Source: Bryobacterales bacterium
GTDB lineage: Bacteria > Acidobacteriota > Terriglobia > Bryobacterales > Bryobacteraceae
Length of the DNA stretch: 64,000 bases
Direction of reading: 5' to 3'
NCBI GenBank assembly: GCA_016789905.1
Contig: JAEUQC010000014.1
Span: 1 to 64,000 of the forward strand
Shown here: positions 43,793 to 52,756 of the stretch, in pieces
Layout of the letters: each line of letters opens with the position of its first letter
Numbering within the stretch: position 1 is the first letter of the stretch
Position numbers and translations under genes: made by a program
The notes under the pieces: generated by a model
The model's input: the letters and a program-made list of their open reading frames with translations, nothing else
Told to the model about the DNA's origin: nothing
The model's database searches: none

Positions 43793-44773
43793 ATGAAGAA
43801 GCATGTTCTCGCAATGCTCCTGACCGTTATATCAGGATCGGAATTAAGCGCCCAAAAGAAGCGCGTGGCGGTGTTGGATTTTGAGTATGGCACCGTGCAG
43901 GGCGGCGTTTCCGCCATATTTGGACAGAATGTCGATATCGGCAAAGGCATTGCCGATCTGCTTGTGGACCGCTTGGTGCGCGACGGTACGTACTCGGTGA
44001 TTGAGCGCAAGGCGATCCAGAAACTGCTCGCGGAACAGAACTTTTCTAACAGTGATCGCGCCGACAGCAATTCCGCCGCCAAGATCGGCAAACTGCTCGG
44101 CGTCGACGCCATTATTATTGGCAGCATCACTCAATTTGGCCGCGACGACAGGAATGTCGGCGTCGGCGGCGCCGGCGGCGTGCTGCGCGGCGCCGGGTCA
44201 AAATACGGTCTCGGCAATGTCGGCCTGAAAACCGCGAAGGCCGTCGTCGCCATCTCCTCTCGCACCGTTCTAGTGGACACCGGCGAAATCGTCTCCGTCG
44301 CCAGTGGCCGCGGCGAATCCCGCCGCAGCGGTACCACGCTGTTCGGGTCCGGCACCGGCGCGCGCACCACCGGCGCCGGCGGCCTCGACATGTCCTCCGC
44401 CAATTTTTCCAACTCGATTATCGGCGAAGCCACCGCCGCCGCCATCGACAATCTGCGCGGCGAACTCACCGCCGGCGCCTCCAAACTGCCCGATCGAGTC
44501 GTGGTCATCGATGGCTTGATCGCCGACGTCAGCGGCAACACCCTCATCATGAATGTGGGCACCCGCGCCGGCGTCAAGCCCGGACAGAATTTACAAGTGG
44601 TGCAGGGCGGCCGCGAAATCCGCGACCCCGCCACCGGCAAAGTGCTGCGACGCGTCGGCACCCCCATCGGCATGGTCACCATCACCGAAGCCGACGAACA
44701 ATCGAGCGTCGGCAACTACAACGGCGCCGTCAAGCCGAAGGTGGGCGACCAGGTGAAGTCGCAAGCAAAGTAA
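43793..44773 (+). CDS. CsgG/HfaB-like exported protein
   Basis: The 326-residue protein has a signal peptide (KKHVLAMLLTVISGSELSAQ) without a lipobox Cys, then KRVAVLDFEYGTV, IADLLVDRLVRDGTYSVIERKAIQKLLAEQ and KLLGVDAIIIGSITQFGRD, the CsgG order. A glycine-rich loop lies near 120-140, and the C-terminal 80 residues (VVVIDGLIADVSGNTLIMNVGTRAGVKPGQNLQVV) resemble flagellar assembly T-like carrier domains. CsgG forms an outer-membrane export pore, but this subgroup may only be a periplasmic envelope protein. The kinase gene starts 12 bases later with an AAGGAAGG site. Confidence 0.8.
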   Translation: MKKHVLAMLLTVISGSELSAQKKRVAVLDFEYGTVQGGVSAIFGQNVDIGKGIADLLVDRLVRDGTYSVIERKAIQKLLAEQNFSNSDRADSNSAAKIGKLLGVDAIIIGSITQFGRDDRNVGVGGAGGVLRGAGSKYGLGNVGLKTAKAVVAISSRTVLVDTGEIVSVASGRGESRRSGTTLFGSGTGARTTGAGGLDMSSANFSNSIIGEATAAAIDNLRGELTAGASKLPDRVVVIDGLIADVSGNTLIMNVGTRAGVKPGQNLQVVQGGREIRDPATGKVLRRVGTPIGMVTITEADEQSSVGNYNGAVKPKVGDQVKSQAK

Positions 44774-44785
44774 GGAAGGACGAGT

Positions 44786-46387
44786 ATGAGTCTCCAGCCA
44801 GGCATGCAGGTGGGCGATTATCAAATCCTGCGCGAATTGGGCGCCGGAGGCATGGGCAAAGTCTTCCAGGTGCGCAACGTCATTTCGGACCGCACGGAGG
44901 CCATGAAGGTCCTTCTCCCCGATCTCGTCGGCGACCCCGGCCTGGCGGACCGCTTCCTGCGCGAGATCAAAGTCCAGGCCGCGCTCGAACACCCCAACAT
45001 CGCCGGCCTCCGCACCGCCATGCGCGATGGCAACCAGTTGCTGATGGTGATGGAGTTCGTGGAAGGCCGCACTGTGGGCGAATATCTGGACCACGGACCG
45101 GTGCCAATGGAGAACGCCGTCAACGTCTGTATGGAAGTGCTAGGCGCGCTCGATTACGCCCACTCCCGCGGCATCGTTCACCGCGATATCAAGCCGTCTA
45201 ACATCATGATCACCAATCAGGGTCAGGTGAAACTGATGGACTTCGGCATCGCCCGCGTCATGAACGACCCGAGCCTGACGCAAACCCATCAAACCACCGG
45301 CTCTCTGTTCTACATGTCGCCGGAACAAATCAACGGCGCGCAACTCGACGGCCGCTCCGACCTCTATTCGCTCGCCATATCGCTCTATGAAATGGTGACC
45401 GGCAAACGGCCCTTCACCGGCGAAAACACCTTCGCCATCATGGCCGCGCATATGCAGCAGGCCCCGGTGCCGCCCGTGCAACTGGACCCGCGAGTGCCCG
45501 CCTCGTTGAGCGATGTCATCTTAACCGGCATGGCGAAGGACCCGAACGCGCGCTTCCAAAACGCGGCGGCCTTCCGCGCCGCCCTCGGCCGCGTGCTGCA
45601 GGCCCCGGCCGCGGAACCCGTCTACCACGCTCCCGCGCCGGTCCAAGCGCCAACGCCCACACCCGCGCCAATTCCCGCTCCCGCGCCCGCCCAAATGAAA
45701 CAGGGCATGGCCCCAAGAACCGTCTACATGCTGGCCGGCTCCCTGGCCACCGTGGCCGTGCTGGCGCTGTTGGCCACACAAGCCCCAAAGTTCTTCCGGA
45801 CCAATGCGCAGGAGCAGCCGCCGGCCGTAGCTCAGGAGCCCGCGCCCGCTTCTCCCCAAGTGACACCCGCCGCCACGGATCCGGTGCCCGCGCCGCAAAC
45901 AACCCAAACTCCTATGGCCGCCGATCCCCGGCCAACCACATCGTCACCCGGCGCCGCCCGCCCCCCCGTCACGGCGCACCAGCCCCAACCGGCGTCCAAC
46001 CCGCTGTCCAGGCCTGTTGACGCGCAGCCAGCCGCCCCCAGCTACGCACCCCCGCAAGCAAATCCCCCGGCGCCCGTCGCCAGCGCACCCGCGCAACCCG
46101 CCGCGCCCGCCGTGGACCGCGGCGCGTTGGACGAACAGCGGCGCCGCGTCATTCAAATGGCCCAGCGCATCGTCACCGCCAAGGCGGCGCTGCAATCGCT
46201 GCGCGAAAGCATGGCCCAGCAAGGGCTGCGCCCGCGCGCGGAGTTGCAAGGCTTCCAGCAGCGAATGCAGTTTGAAATGGACCAGGGCGAAGCGGCCTTG
46301 AACGGCAACAACCCGGCCCAGGCCAAGCAGCATTTGGACTATGCCGAACGCGCACTGGAGTCGTTGGAAAAAGCGCTCAACCTGTAG
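44786..46387 (+). CDS. Membrane serine/threonine protein kinase with Pro-rich linker
   Basis: The 533-residue protein has a complete Hanks-type kinase (GAGGMGKVFQV, Lys41 in AMKVL, VHRDIKPSNIM, KLMDFGIAR, GSLFYMSPEQ), a Pro/Ala-rich linker (PAPVQAPTPTPAP...), one membrane helix near 312-332 (TVYMLAGSLATVAVLALLATQ), a second long Pro-rich stretch and a C-terminal helical segment (about 455-530) of charged heptads. The extracytoplasmic tail could sense envelope or CsgG-like signals. It is in one transcript with the CsgG-like gene and converges on the permease gene. Confidence 0.9.
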   Translation: MSLQPGMQVGDYQILRELGAGGMGKVFQVRNVISDRTEAMKVLLPDLVGDPGLADRFLREIKVQAALEHPNIAGLRTAMRDGNQLLMVMEFVEGRTVGEYLDHGPVPMENAVNVCMEVLGALDYAHSRGIVHRDIKPSNIMITNQGQVKLMDFGIARVMNDPSLTQTHQTTGSLFYMSPEQINGAQLDGRSDLYSLAISLYEMVTGKRPFTGENTFAIMAAHMQQAPVPPVQLDPRVPASLSDVILTGMAKDPNARFQNAAAFRAALGRVLQAPAAEPVYHAPAPVQAPTPTPAPIPAPAPAQMKQGMAPRTVYMLAGSLATVAVLALLATQAPKFFRTNAQEQPPAVAQEPAPASPQVTPAATDPVPAPQTTQTPMAADPRPTTSSPGAARPPVTAHQPQPASNPLSRPVDAQPAAPSYAPPQANPPAPVASAPAQPAAPAVDRGALDEQRRRVIQMAQRIVTAKAALQSLRESMAQQGLRPRAELQGFQQRMQFEMDQGEAALNGNNPAQAKQHLDYAERALESLEKALNL

Positions 46388-46390
46388 CCG

Positions 46391-48814
46391 TTAGTCCTGC
46401 CGAAGCGCTCGCAGCGGGTCAATCCGCGCCGCCCGCCACGCGGGTATCCCCGTGGCGGCAATCGCCACCGCCAGCAGCAACCCGCTCACCGCCGCCAACA
46501 CGCCCGGGTCGAACGCGCTTACACCAAACAACAGATTCGACAACAGCCGGCCTAGAACAAAGGAAAGCGCCAGCCCGCCCGTAAGTCCAATCAAAACCAG
46601 CCGCGCGCTATGGCTCAGGATCATCCGCAAAACATCCGCCGGCGTCGCGCCAACCGCCATGCGAATGCCAATCTCCTGCGTCCGGCGGCTAACAGAATAG
46701 GTCATTACGCCATAAATGCCAATACTCGCCAGCAGCAGCGCGGCCGCCGCGAACAGCGCGGTAATGAAGCCTCGCGCCCGCGCCGGCGCCGCCGATTCCA
46801 GCACCACTTCCTCCATCGCCCGAATCCGGTACAGCGGCAGTTCCCGGTCAATCTCCTTCAACGCCTGCTTCATTGCCGCCGTCAGCGACTCGCGCGGCAC
46901 GGTGGAGCGCACAACAATATTGGCAATCGGGTACGGGCTCTGCGCCAGGGGAACGTACAGCTCCACGCGCGGCGGCTGCGCCAGGTTCTCATGCCGCACC
47001 CCGCCGGCAACACCCACTATTTCCCCTTCGTACGGCTGCGCGCCGCCGGTAAACACCTGCAGCCGCTGGCCAATCGGATTCCGCCCTGGGAAATACTGGC
47101 GCGCCATCGGCTCACTAATTATGATCGTCTTCGGAGCGTCCCGCCCGTCACGGGCTTCAAAGAAGCGGCCCTGCCGCAACGGAATCCCCATCGCCTCAAA
47201 GTAGCCCGATGTCACCGAGGTGTACCCCGCCAAAGGCGGAATCTGCTGCGGCGGATCGCCGGCAATCCGGAACTCGTAAAAGGAGTACACCGAACCCATT
47301 GGCAGCGCCAGCGCCGCGCCCGCCGCCTGCACGCCGGGCAACCCGCGCAGACGTTCCACATAACTGTCCACAAACGCCGCCGTCGCGTCCAGCGTCCGGA
47401 ACTTCCGCATTGGCAGCGTCATCTCCGTAGTAATCACTCCGGCAGTACGGAAGCCCGGATCCACCGACAGCAATTGCCGCAGCGATTCCAGCAGCAGCCC
47501 CGCCCCCGCCAGCAGCACAATCGCCAATGCGATCTCGCCTATTACCAGGAAATTGCGCAGCCGCGCGCGCCCCGCGCCCTCCCCGCCGCCGCGCGCGCCG
47601 GCGTCGCGCAACGCGTCATGCTGTTCGGTTTTCGTCGCCTGCAGCGCGGGCGCCAAACCAAATAGAACCGCGGTCGCAACAGACATCAGCAGCGCAAACA
47701 CCAAGCCCCAAAGGTCAAGCGTAAGCTCATCGGCTCGCGGTAGCGACGCCGGATTCCACCCGCGCAACAGACGAATTGACCACCACGCCAGCAGACTGCC
47801 GATCACCCCGCCGGCCAGGGCCAATATCAGGCTTTCGGCGAATAGCTGCCGCACAATCACACCGCGCGGAGCCCCAAGGGCGTGCCGCACCGCCACCTCG
47901 CGCCGCCGGGTCGTCGCCCGCGACAATAACAAATTCGCCACGTTCGCCGTCCCAATCAACAACAAAAAGCCCGTGATTCCCGCCAGCAGATATAGCGTCT
48001 CCCGCACCGAGCCCGCCACCCGCTCCGCCAGTGGCAGAACCTCAAGCCGGTATCCGGCGTTCGATGCCGGAAACTCCCGTTCCAGCTCCGTGGAGATCGC
48101 TGTCAGTTCCTGCGCCGCCAGCGTCGCCGTCGCCCCCGGCGCCAGCCTCGCTACACCCAGATACGCGTGTGCCTCCCGCAATTTTGTCGCCTGAATACCA
48201 ATTCCCATTGGCAGCCAGATATCCAGCCGCGATGGAAACTGAAACCCGGCCGGCATCACGCCGATGATCTGATAGGTGACCGAATTCAGTGTAATCGTGC
48301 GCCCCACCGCCGAGACGTCGCCCGCATAGTTGCGCAGCCATAGGTCGTGGCTGATCACCGCCACCCGCGCCGCGCCCAGCAGATCTTCGCCCGTCTGAAA
48401 TGTGCGCCCCGCCGCCGGCAAAACGCCAAGCGTGTCGAAGAAGTTGGCGGTCACGCGCATCCCGTCAAGCTGTTCCGGTTCTCCGACGCCCGTAGCCACC
48501 ACCTTATCGGCGAAAAAGGAGTACGCGGCAATCTGCTTCAGCGTTCGCGAACGGCGTTGCACATCCTGGATATCAGGAATCGAGGCGCCGGACTTTTCCC
48601 CGGCAAAACGCGCCTCTTTCCCGCCAATCCATATCAGTTCCTGCGCCTGCCGGTAGGGCAGGGGCTTCAGCAGCACGCCGCTGACAATCGAGAATACAGC
48701 GGTGTTGGACCCAATGCCGAGAGCGAGCGTCAGGACCGCAAGAATGGAAAAGGATGGATGCCTCCACAATAGCCGTAGGCCAAGGCGGAGGTCATCCCAA
48801 AACGGACGCATCAA
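46391..48814 (-). CDS. ADOP-type ABC transporter permease (MacB/FtsX family)
   Basis: This 807-residue permease has two MacB/FtsX halves: an N-terminal DDLRLGLRLLWRHPSFSILAVLTLALGIGSNTAVFSIVSGVLL, periplasmic module, VANLLLSRATTRRREVAVRHALGAPRGVI, a second periplasmic part, YGVMTYSVSRRTQEIGIRMAVGATPADVLRMIL, and WRAARIDPLRALRQD at the end. In contrast to the permease at 19772-22369 it lacks the cytoplasmic prefix domain and a padR gene. The isomerase-like gene ends 5 bases upstream, so it may be transcribed from that promoter. Confidence 0.9.
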   Translation of the reverse strand: MMRPFWDDLRLGLRLLWRHPSFSILAVLTLALGIGSNTAVFSIVSGVLLKPLPYRQAQELIWIGGKEARFAGEKSGASIPDIQDVQRRSRTLKQIAAYSFFADKVVATGVGEPEQLDGMRVTANFFDTLGVLPAAGRTFQTGEDLLGAARVAVISHDLWLRNYAGDVSAVGRTITLNSVTYQIIGVMPAGFQFPSRLDIWLPMGIGIQATKLREAHAYLGVARLAPGATATLAAQELTAISTELEREFPASNAGYRLEVLPLAERVAGSVRETLYLLAGITGFLLLIGTANVANLLLSRATTRRREVAVRHALGAPRGVIVRQLFAESLILALAGGVIGSLLAWWSIRLLRGWNPASLPRADELTLDLWGLVFALLMSVATAVLFGLAPALQATKTEQHDALRDAGARGGGEGAGRARLRNFLVIGEIALAIVLLAGAGLLLESLRQLLSVDPGFRTAGVITTEMTLPMRKFRTLDATAAFVDSYVERLRGLPGVQAAGAALALPMGSVYSFYEFRIAGDPPQQIPPLAGYTSVTSGYFEAMGIPLRQGRFFEARDGRDAPKTIIISEPMARQYFPGRNPIGQRLQVFTGGAQPYEGEIVGVAGGVRHENLAQPPRVELYVPLAQSPYPIANIVVRSTVPRESLTAAMKQALKEIDRELPLYRIRAMEEVVLESAAPARARGFITALFAAAALLLASIGIYGVMTYSVSRRTQEIGIRMAVGATPADVLRMILSHSARLVLIGLTGGLALSFVLGRLLSNLLFGVSAFDPGVLAAVSGLLLAVAIAATGIPAWRAARIDPLRALRQD

Positions 48815-48818
48815 AACA

Positions 48819-49643
48819 TTAGGATTGCATACCCGCCAAAACGCCGCGCATATAGGCGAAACTCTTCACCATGCCGGGCAGCGGATTTTTCAGATTGATC
48901 TCGTATTCCAGATTGGCGTTGCCCGTGTATTTGACCTTTTTCAGGAGCTTGAAGATGGCGGCGATCGGAATGGCGCCGTCGCCCACCTCGCATTGGGAGC
49001 CTTTGTCGGAGAGGTCTTTCAGATCTTTGATGTGGAAATCGTGCAGCCGTTTTCCGGCCATTTCGATCGATTCGAGCACGCTCGCGCCTGTGCGAACCGT
49101 GTGGCCGATGTCGATGCAGAGGCCCATCCGCGGGTCCATGTTTTTCACCGCGTCGTAGACCGATTTCGGGGTCGGGAAGTTTTTGTCCTCGGGCCCATGA
49201 TTGTGAATCATGGCCTTGATGTTGTACTTCTTCACGAACTTTTCGATGCGCGGCAGGGTTTGGAGATTGGGAGCCATCACCATGCCGGTGGCGCCCAGCG
49301 CCTGGGCGTATTTGAAGTTGTGTTCAATTTCGGCGTCGTCATCAACGGTAAGGGTAATGTTGCCAACGGAGACGACGGTGATGCCGGCGGCTTCCAGGTC
49401 TTTCCGCGCCTGGGTCCATTCAGCGGGGTCGCCTTTGATCTTGGCGTGGAACTCTTTGAGCGACACGGTGTCGACATCGAGTGTCTTGAGCATCTCGATG
49501 GTCTGGGGGCGAGGGAAGCCCCGCATGGAGTAGGTGGCAACGCCCAGGCGGAAACCGGCGGAGCTATCGACTTTCGGAGCGGCGGCGGCCGGCAGAGCCA
49601 CGGCGGCGGCGGGCAGGAGTTGGAGAACGTTACGGCGGTTCAT
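48819..49643 (-). CDS. Exported sugar phosphate isomerase/epimerase-like protein
   Basis: The 274-residue protein has a Tat/Sec-like leader (NRRNVLQLLPAAAVALPAAAA) and a xylose-isomerase-like barrel with FRLGVATYSMRGFP, KAMIHNHGPEDKNFPTPKSVYDAV (metal-binding His/Glu), GLCIDIGHTVRTGASV and DFHIKDLKDL, and a late LEYEI with the last acidic ligand. It is about 25 percent similar by eye to the exported homologue at 18854-19747, so the two are distant paralogues. An in-frame ATG at 49655 would add four residues. The ADOP permease follows. Confidence 0.8.
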   Translation of the reverse strand: MNRRNVLQLLPAAAVALPAAAAPKVDSSAGFRLGVATYSMRGFPRPQTIEMLKTLDVDTVSLKEFHAKIKGDPAEWTQARKDLEAAGITVVSVGNITLTVDDDAEIEHNFKYAQALGATGMVMAPNLQTLPRIEKFVKKYNIKAMIHNHGPEDKNFPTPKSVYDAVKNMDPRMGLCIDIGHTVRTGASVLESIEMAGKRLHDFHIKDLKDLSDKGSQCEVGDGAIPIAAIFKLLKKVKYTGNANLEYEINLKNPLPGMVKSFAYMRGVLAGMQS

Positions 49644-49666
49644 TCTGGGGAACATCGTATCGCAAG

Positions 49667-49695
49667 TTGCGGCTTCGGCGCGATGGGGCTATCAT
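49667..49695 (+). promoter_or_regulatory. Promoter of tRNA-Pro
   Basis: TTGCGG (49667-49672) and TATCAT (49690-49695) are separated by 17 bases, with the tRNA starting 22 bases after the -10 box. The -10 box matches five of six consensus bases. Confidence 0.55.
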
Positions 49696-49717
49696 AGGAA
49701 GGTTGCGATAGCGTCGT

Positions 49718-49794
49718 CGGGGCGTGGCTCAGCCTGGTAGAGCGCCTGGTTCGGGACCAGGAGGCCGGAGGTTCGAATCCTCTCGCCCCGACCA
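49718..49794 (+). tRNA. tRNA-Pro (anticodon CGG)
   Basis: The 77-base sequence folds into a standard cloverleaf: acceptor CGGGGCG/CGCCCCG, D arm with CAGCCTGGTAGAG, anticodon stem CCTGG/CCAGG around loop TTCGGGA (anticodon CGG), a short variable region and T arm GGAGG/CCTCT with TTCGAAT. Discriminator A and CCA are encoded. It reads CCG codons. Its 3' half is duplicated 2.9 kb downstream and marks the left end of an integrated islet. Confidence 0.97.
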
Positions 49795-49796
49795 TT
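49745..49796 (+). repeat. Attachment-site copy 1 (3' part of tRNA-Pro)
   Basis: These 52 bases, from the anticodon stem to just past CCA, are repeated without mismatch at 52688-52739. With one mismatch the repeat extends to 49803. It is the tRNA-side attachment site of the islet that runs to 52687. Confidence 0.85.
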
Positions 49797-49799
49797 TAT

Positions 49800-50690
49800 C
49801 CCAGTGTATGGGTCCATGAATGCCGCCCAGCGAGCCGGGCAGGTGTGACGGAAGGTGTGGAGCGTGAACGGTTCCACCGTTGAAACGGCGGGCTTTCTTG
49901 TGCTGCTTCCTCAGCGTGGACTTCTCGATGTGCCGGTGGCTGTCGGCGCAGGGAACACCCATTCAGATGTCGCGCCGATCTGACACATGTCGAGCTGCGC
50001 CGCGACGCGTTGTGTCATCGGGATCGTGCGGCGCGCGTTCTCGGTCTTACCGTAGAGGATGTGCAACGCGCCATCACGGACATCCTCCCATCGCATCCGG
50101 AAGCATTCCTCGGGACGTAGGGCACAATCGCAGAACAGTCGTCACGTCGCGCAGTAGGTAGCTCTGAGCCGCCGCTGCGGCCAGGCACCGCTGTTCCTCG
50201 TCGACGCTGAGGACGCGCTCCCGATGATGCTAGCCGCTCAGCATTTCCACTTTCGGCAGAAGCCTTTCGACCTTGCCCCACTCCACCGCCAGCTTCAACA
50301 TCCGCCGCAAGACTTCCATTTGCCGGTTGATGCTGGCGAGGGCGAGTCCGGCTTGGCGGCGTTTTGCGATGAGATCGCGTCCAGCAGCGAGTTCGCCAGC
50401 GGCTCGAACTCCCGCAGGTTCTTGAGGCCGATCCGGTAGTACCCGAGGGTCTTGGCCTTGTTAGCGAAACGCGACTCGACGAACGGCGCGAAATCATTGT
50501 CGATGAACTCGCGCAAGGTCGGCACCGGCTTCTTTTCGCGAATACCAACTTCGGCTTTCGCCAGGCCAACCTTGTGAGCCGCTTCAATCTGCTCGGCGAC
50601 ACGTTTGTTCGGCTGCTTCGTACTCTCGCGAATCTGGCGGCCACGCCAGGTGAACTTGTCCCACCAGTTCTTCGAGCCTTTCTGTTTTTA
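49800..50690 (-). pseudogene. Degraded tyrosine recombinase (integrase) next to tRNA-Pro
   Basis: Minus-strand frames give consecutive pieces of one phage-type tyrosine recombinase: KQKGSKNWWDKFTWRGRQI (near 50680), TLREFIDNDFAPFVESRFANK, LIAKRRQAGLALASINRQM, LAVEWGKVERLLPKVEMLSG then a stop, RWEDVRDGALHILYGKTENA, and HTFRHTCPARW with the catalytic HxxRH-type box. At least three frameshifts, one stop codon and a lost start codon separate them, so no active enzyme can be made. Its place and direction, pointing at the tRNA 3' end, are those of an integrase using this tRNA as its site. A related remnant lies at 52757-53505. Confidence 0.85.
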
Positions 50691-50901
50691 GACGGACATC
50701 GCGATTGCTCCCGGAATACGGCTGCCGCCTGCGCGGTTCAACGCATTTCTGCGTCGTGGGCGAAGATCGATGAACCGGTTATGATCGCCTGCGATGTTTT
50801 CCCACGCTGTCGGCGGCGCGGTAGTTCTTATTGGCCAAACGTCACCGCTGCCGCTCGTAGGCTAAAAACCGCTGCCCCCCAAAGGGGGGAAAAGGCGCGC
50901 C

Positions 50902-50919
50902 GGACGTCTTAAGACGTCC
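50902..50919. repeat. 18-base perfect palindrome GGACGTCTTAAGACGTCC
   Basis: The palindrome lies in the 460-base stretch (50691-51152) between the integrase remnant and higB, which otherwise shows no gene. A shorter version recurs at 53615-53629 beyond the second integrase remnant. In both places an ACGCGGTA...GGAACATAAAG segment follows (50986-51013 and 53656-53682). It may be a recombinase or regulator site shared by the two islets. Confidence 0.55.
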
Positions 50920-51118
50920 TTCGAAGACTCAATGCGGCACTGGACGTCACTCGACGTCTCAGCATTTTTCAGCGGATGGAGCCACACGCGGTAGTGGGAA
51001 CATAAAGGGTTGTGCACCAATGCCTCCAGAAACCGGGCCTAACTCGCGGCGGATGAAGAGCATACATTGTCATCCACACCAGCACTTCGCGGCGCCATTT
51101 GGCGCACACACGAACGGC

Positions 51119-51146
51119 TCGACAAATATATCCAATCTTGTATAAT
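51119..51146 (+). promoter_or_regulatory. Promoter of the higBA operon
   Basis: TCGACA (51119-51124) and a perfect TATAAT (51141-51146) are 16 bases apart, and the GTG start of higB begins six bases after the -10 box, predicting a leaderless transcript. Confidence 0.65.
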
Positions 51147-51152
51147 CGAGGA

Positions 51153-51494
51153 GTGGCGAGCCTGAAACCGATCGCCTGGCTCGGCGACAGCTTGGCTTGT
51201 TTGCGCGCCGCCCCGGCGGACATTCGCTCGGACGCGGGCTACCAGTTGGACCTGATCCAACGTGGTGAGACGCCAGCGGATTTCAGGCCGATGCCGGATG
51301 TCGGGGCTGGCGTCATGGAGATCCGACTCCATGGGGACAACGAATTTCGGGTCTTCTACGTGGCCCGATTCGAAGAGGCGGTCTACGTGCTGCACGCCTT
51401 CGTCAAGAAGACACGGGCAACCCGCAAGGCCGACATCGACCTGGGCAGGGCGAGATACACGGTCATGCTAGAAGCGAGGAAAGGCAGAACATGA
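51153..51494 (+). CDS. HigB/RelE-like toxin (phage-derived Gp49-like)
   Basis: The 113-residue protein starts at GTG 51153 (ASLKPIAWLGDSLACLRAAP), which agrees with the MKPIxWLGDS start of Gp49-like toxins; the open frame further upstream covers the promoter. IRSDAGYQLDLIQRGETPADFRPMPDVGAGVMEIRLHGDNEFRVFYVARFEEAVYVLHAFVKKTR-type segments, with the conserved Arg and the C-terminal HAFVKKT, are RelE-fold marks of an mRNA interferase. It overlaps the antitoxin gene by ATGA, toxin first, as in HigBA modules. It is cargo of the tRNA-Pro islet. Confidence 0.85.
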   Translation: MASLKPIAWLGDSLACLRAAPADIRSDAGYQLDLIQRGETPADFRPMPDVGAGVMEIRLHGDNEFRVFYVARFEEAVYVLHAFVKKTRATRKADIDLGRARYTVMLEARKGRT

Positions 51495-51805
51495 AAACGA
51501 TCAAGGGAACAACGATCACAAAGGGCAGCGGCAATGTCTTTGCCGATCTAGGTTTTTCGCCAGCCGAATCCACGAACCTCCGAATCCGGTCGGAGATGAT
51601 GACGGCGCTGCGGAAGTTTATCGAGAAGGAGGGCTTGACCCAGGCCGACGCGGCAAAGCGATTGAAGGTGAGTCAGCCCAGGGTCTCCGATCTGACGCGC
51701 GGCAAGCTCAGCCGGTTCTCGCTAGACACGCTTGTCAATATGCTCACCGACGCGGGCCTGGAAGTCGACTTTCGGATCAAGCCGCCATCGCGTCGCGTGG
51801 CGTAG
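51491..51805 (+). CDS. HigA-like XRE-family antitoxin
   Basis: The 104-residue protein has a leading linker (NVFADLGFSPAESTNLRIRSEMM) and a helix-turn-helix (GLTQADAAKRLKVSQPRVSDLTRGKLSRFSLDTLVNML), the HTH_37 form that goes with Gp49-like toxins. It should bind the toxin and repress the operon promoter at 51119-51146. It is coupled to the toxin gene by a 4-base overlap. Confidence 0.87.
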   Translation: MKTIKGTTITKGSGNVFADLGFSPAESTNLRIRSEMMTALRKFIEKEGLTQADAAKRLKVSQPRVSDLTRGKLSRFSLDTLVNMLTDAGLEVDFRIKPPSRRVA

Positions 51806-51842
51806 CGCCGTTCGGCTGGATGTGTGTTGAACCTTCAAGCGC

Positions 51843-52499
51843 TCACGACTGCGTACTTGGATCCTTGGCCGATAACAGCCGAGGGGAATTCAGTATCTGT
51901 AAGAAGTCTGTCGCATCAAGGGACGGGGGACGTGTTTCTACATGCGTCAAGTAGCGTGAAGAGTCCGGCCCCCAGTCGAAGTAAAGACCGGCTCCTGGCT
52001 CCGTGAGTTGGGCCGCCGTTTCTGAAGCGACTTCCAGCTCTTGCGAAAAGAGCAGGTTGGCTTCTTTGTCTCCCAGCAGGTGCGCATGGACCTCAAGCCG
52101 GTAACGGCCCTGAACGAACTGGAAGGCATTACCATCGCGAGGCGTGAGGAAACGGTGATTGGCCGCCACCCCTGTTTCTCCGACGAATAGCCCGCTCCCC
52201 CGAACGAGCTTGTCCTCGCCATGAACCCAAATGTTGAAGTTTGGGACCGTCTCATTGCGGCGCAAAGTGACGTGCATGCTTTGGATCACGCGCCCCCTCT
52301 TGGACGTCGAAAAGAGAAGCGTCCGAAGGTAGACCTTCAGTAGGCTTCCGCCTTTCTCAGTAGGCTTGACTGGCCCGAAGTAGATCACAGTCGGCTGTGT
52401 CATCTTCACGGTCCCACGCCGGAACAGGGTCAGCCAAGCGTTCAGCGCAGACACGCCCAAGGCGAGACCGGAAATTGTGATTGTAATCGGGTCAGCCAA
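51843..52499 (-). CDS. Orphan islet protein, unknown function
   Basis: The 218-residue product begins with one hydrophobic segment (ITITISGLALGVSALNAWLTLF) and continues as a beta-rich domain (TQPTVIYFGPV, LLKVYLRTLLFSTSKRGRVIQSMHVTLRRNE, FQFVQGRYRLEVHAHLLGD). It starts with TTG (52499). I recognise no family. It is convergent with higBA and ends just before the downstream attachment copy, so it is cargo of islet 1. Confidence 0.6.
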   Translation of the reverse strand: MADPITITISGLALGVSALNAWLTLFRRGTVKMTQPTVIYFGPVKPTEKGGSLLKVYLRTLLFSTSKRGRVIQSMHVTLRRNETVPNFNIWVHGEDKLVRGSGLFVGETGVAANHRFLTPRDGNAFQFVQGRYRLEVHAHLLGDKEANLLFSQELEVASETAAQLTEPGAGLYFDWGPDSSRYLTHVETRPPSLDATDFLQILNSPRLLSAKDPSTQS

Positions 52500-52687
52500 G
52501 TCTTGGTGCTCTCGCCCCTGGTATAGGGAGCGAGTGGATCACTATGCCCAATACGATGCCAACCCCCGGCACCCACCCACTACGACCGGCCACGACGCCC
52601 CAACCGCCAACCCGCCGCAAAAGTTAGAAAACAAAACCCCGTCGCAACCCCGGGCAACCCAGCGCAACTGCTCCTCATCCCCCGAAT

Positions 52688-52739
52688 CCTGGTTCGGGAC
52701 CAGGAGGCCGGAGGTTCGAATCCTCTCGCCCCGACCATT
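52688..52739 (+). repeat. Attachment-site copy 2
   Basis: This is a perfect copy of the 3' 52 bases of the tRNA-Pro region at 49745-49796, 2943 bases away, without the 5' half of the tRNA. It closes islet 1 and opens the stretch with the second integrase remnant. Confidence 0.85.
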
Positions 52740-52756
52740 CATCCCATTGCAATCAT

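Noticed and set aside
50691..51152. Several short frames on both strands between the integrase remnant and higB
   Set aside because: None has a start context or protein-like composition; only the palindrome and the block shared with islet 2 are notable.
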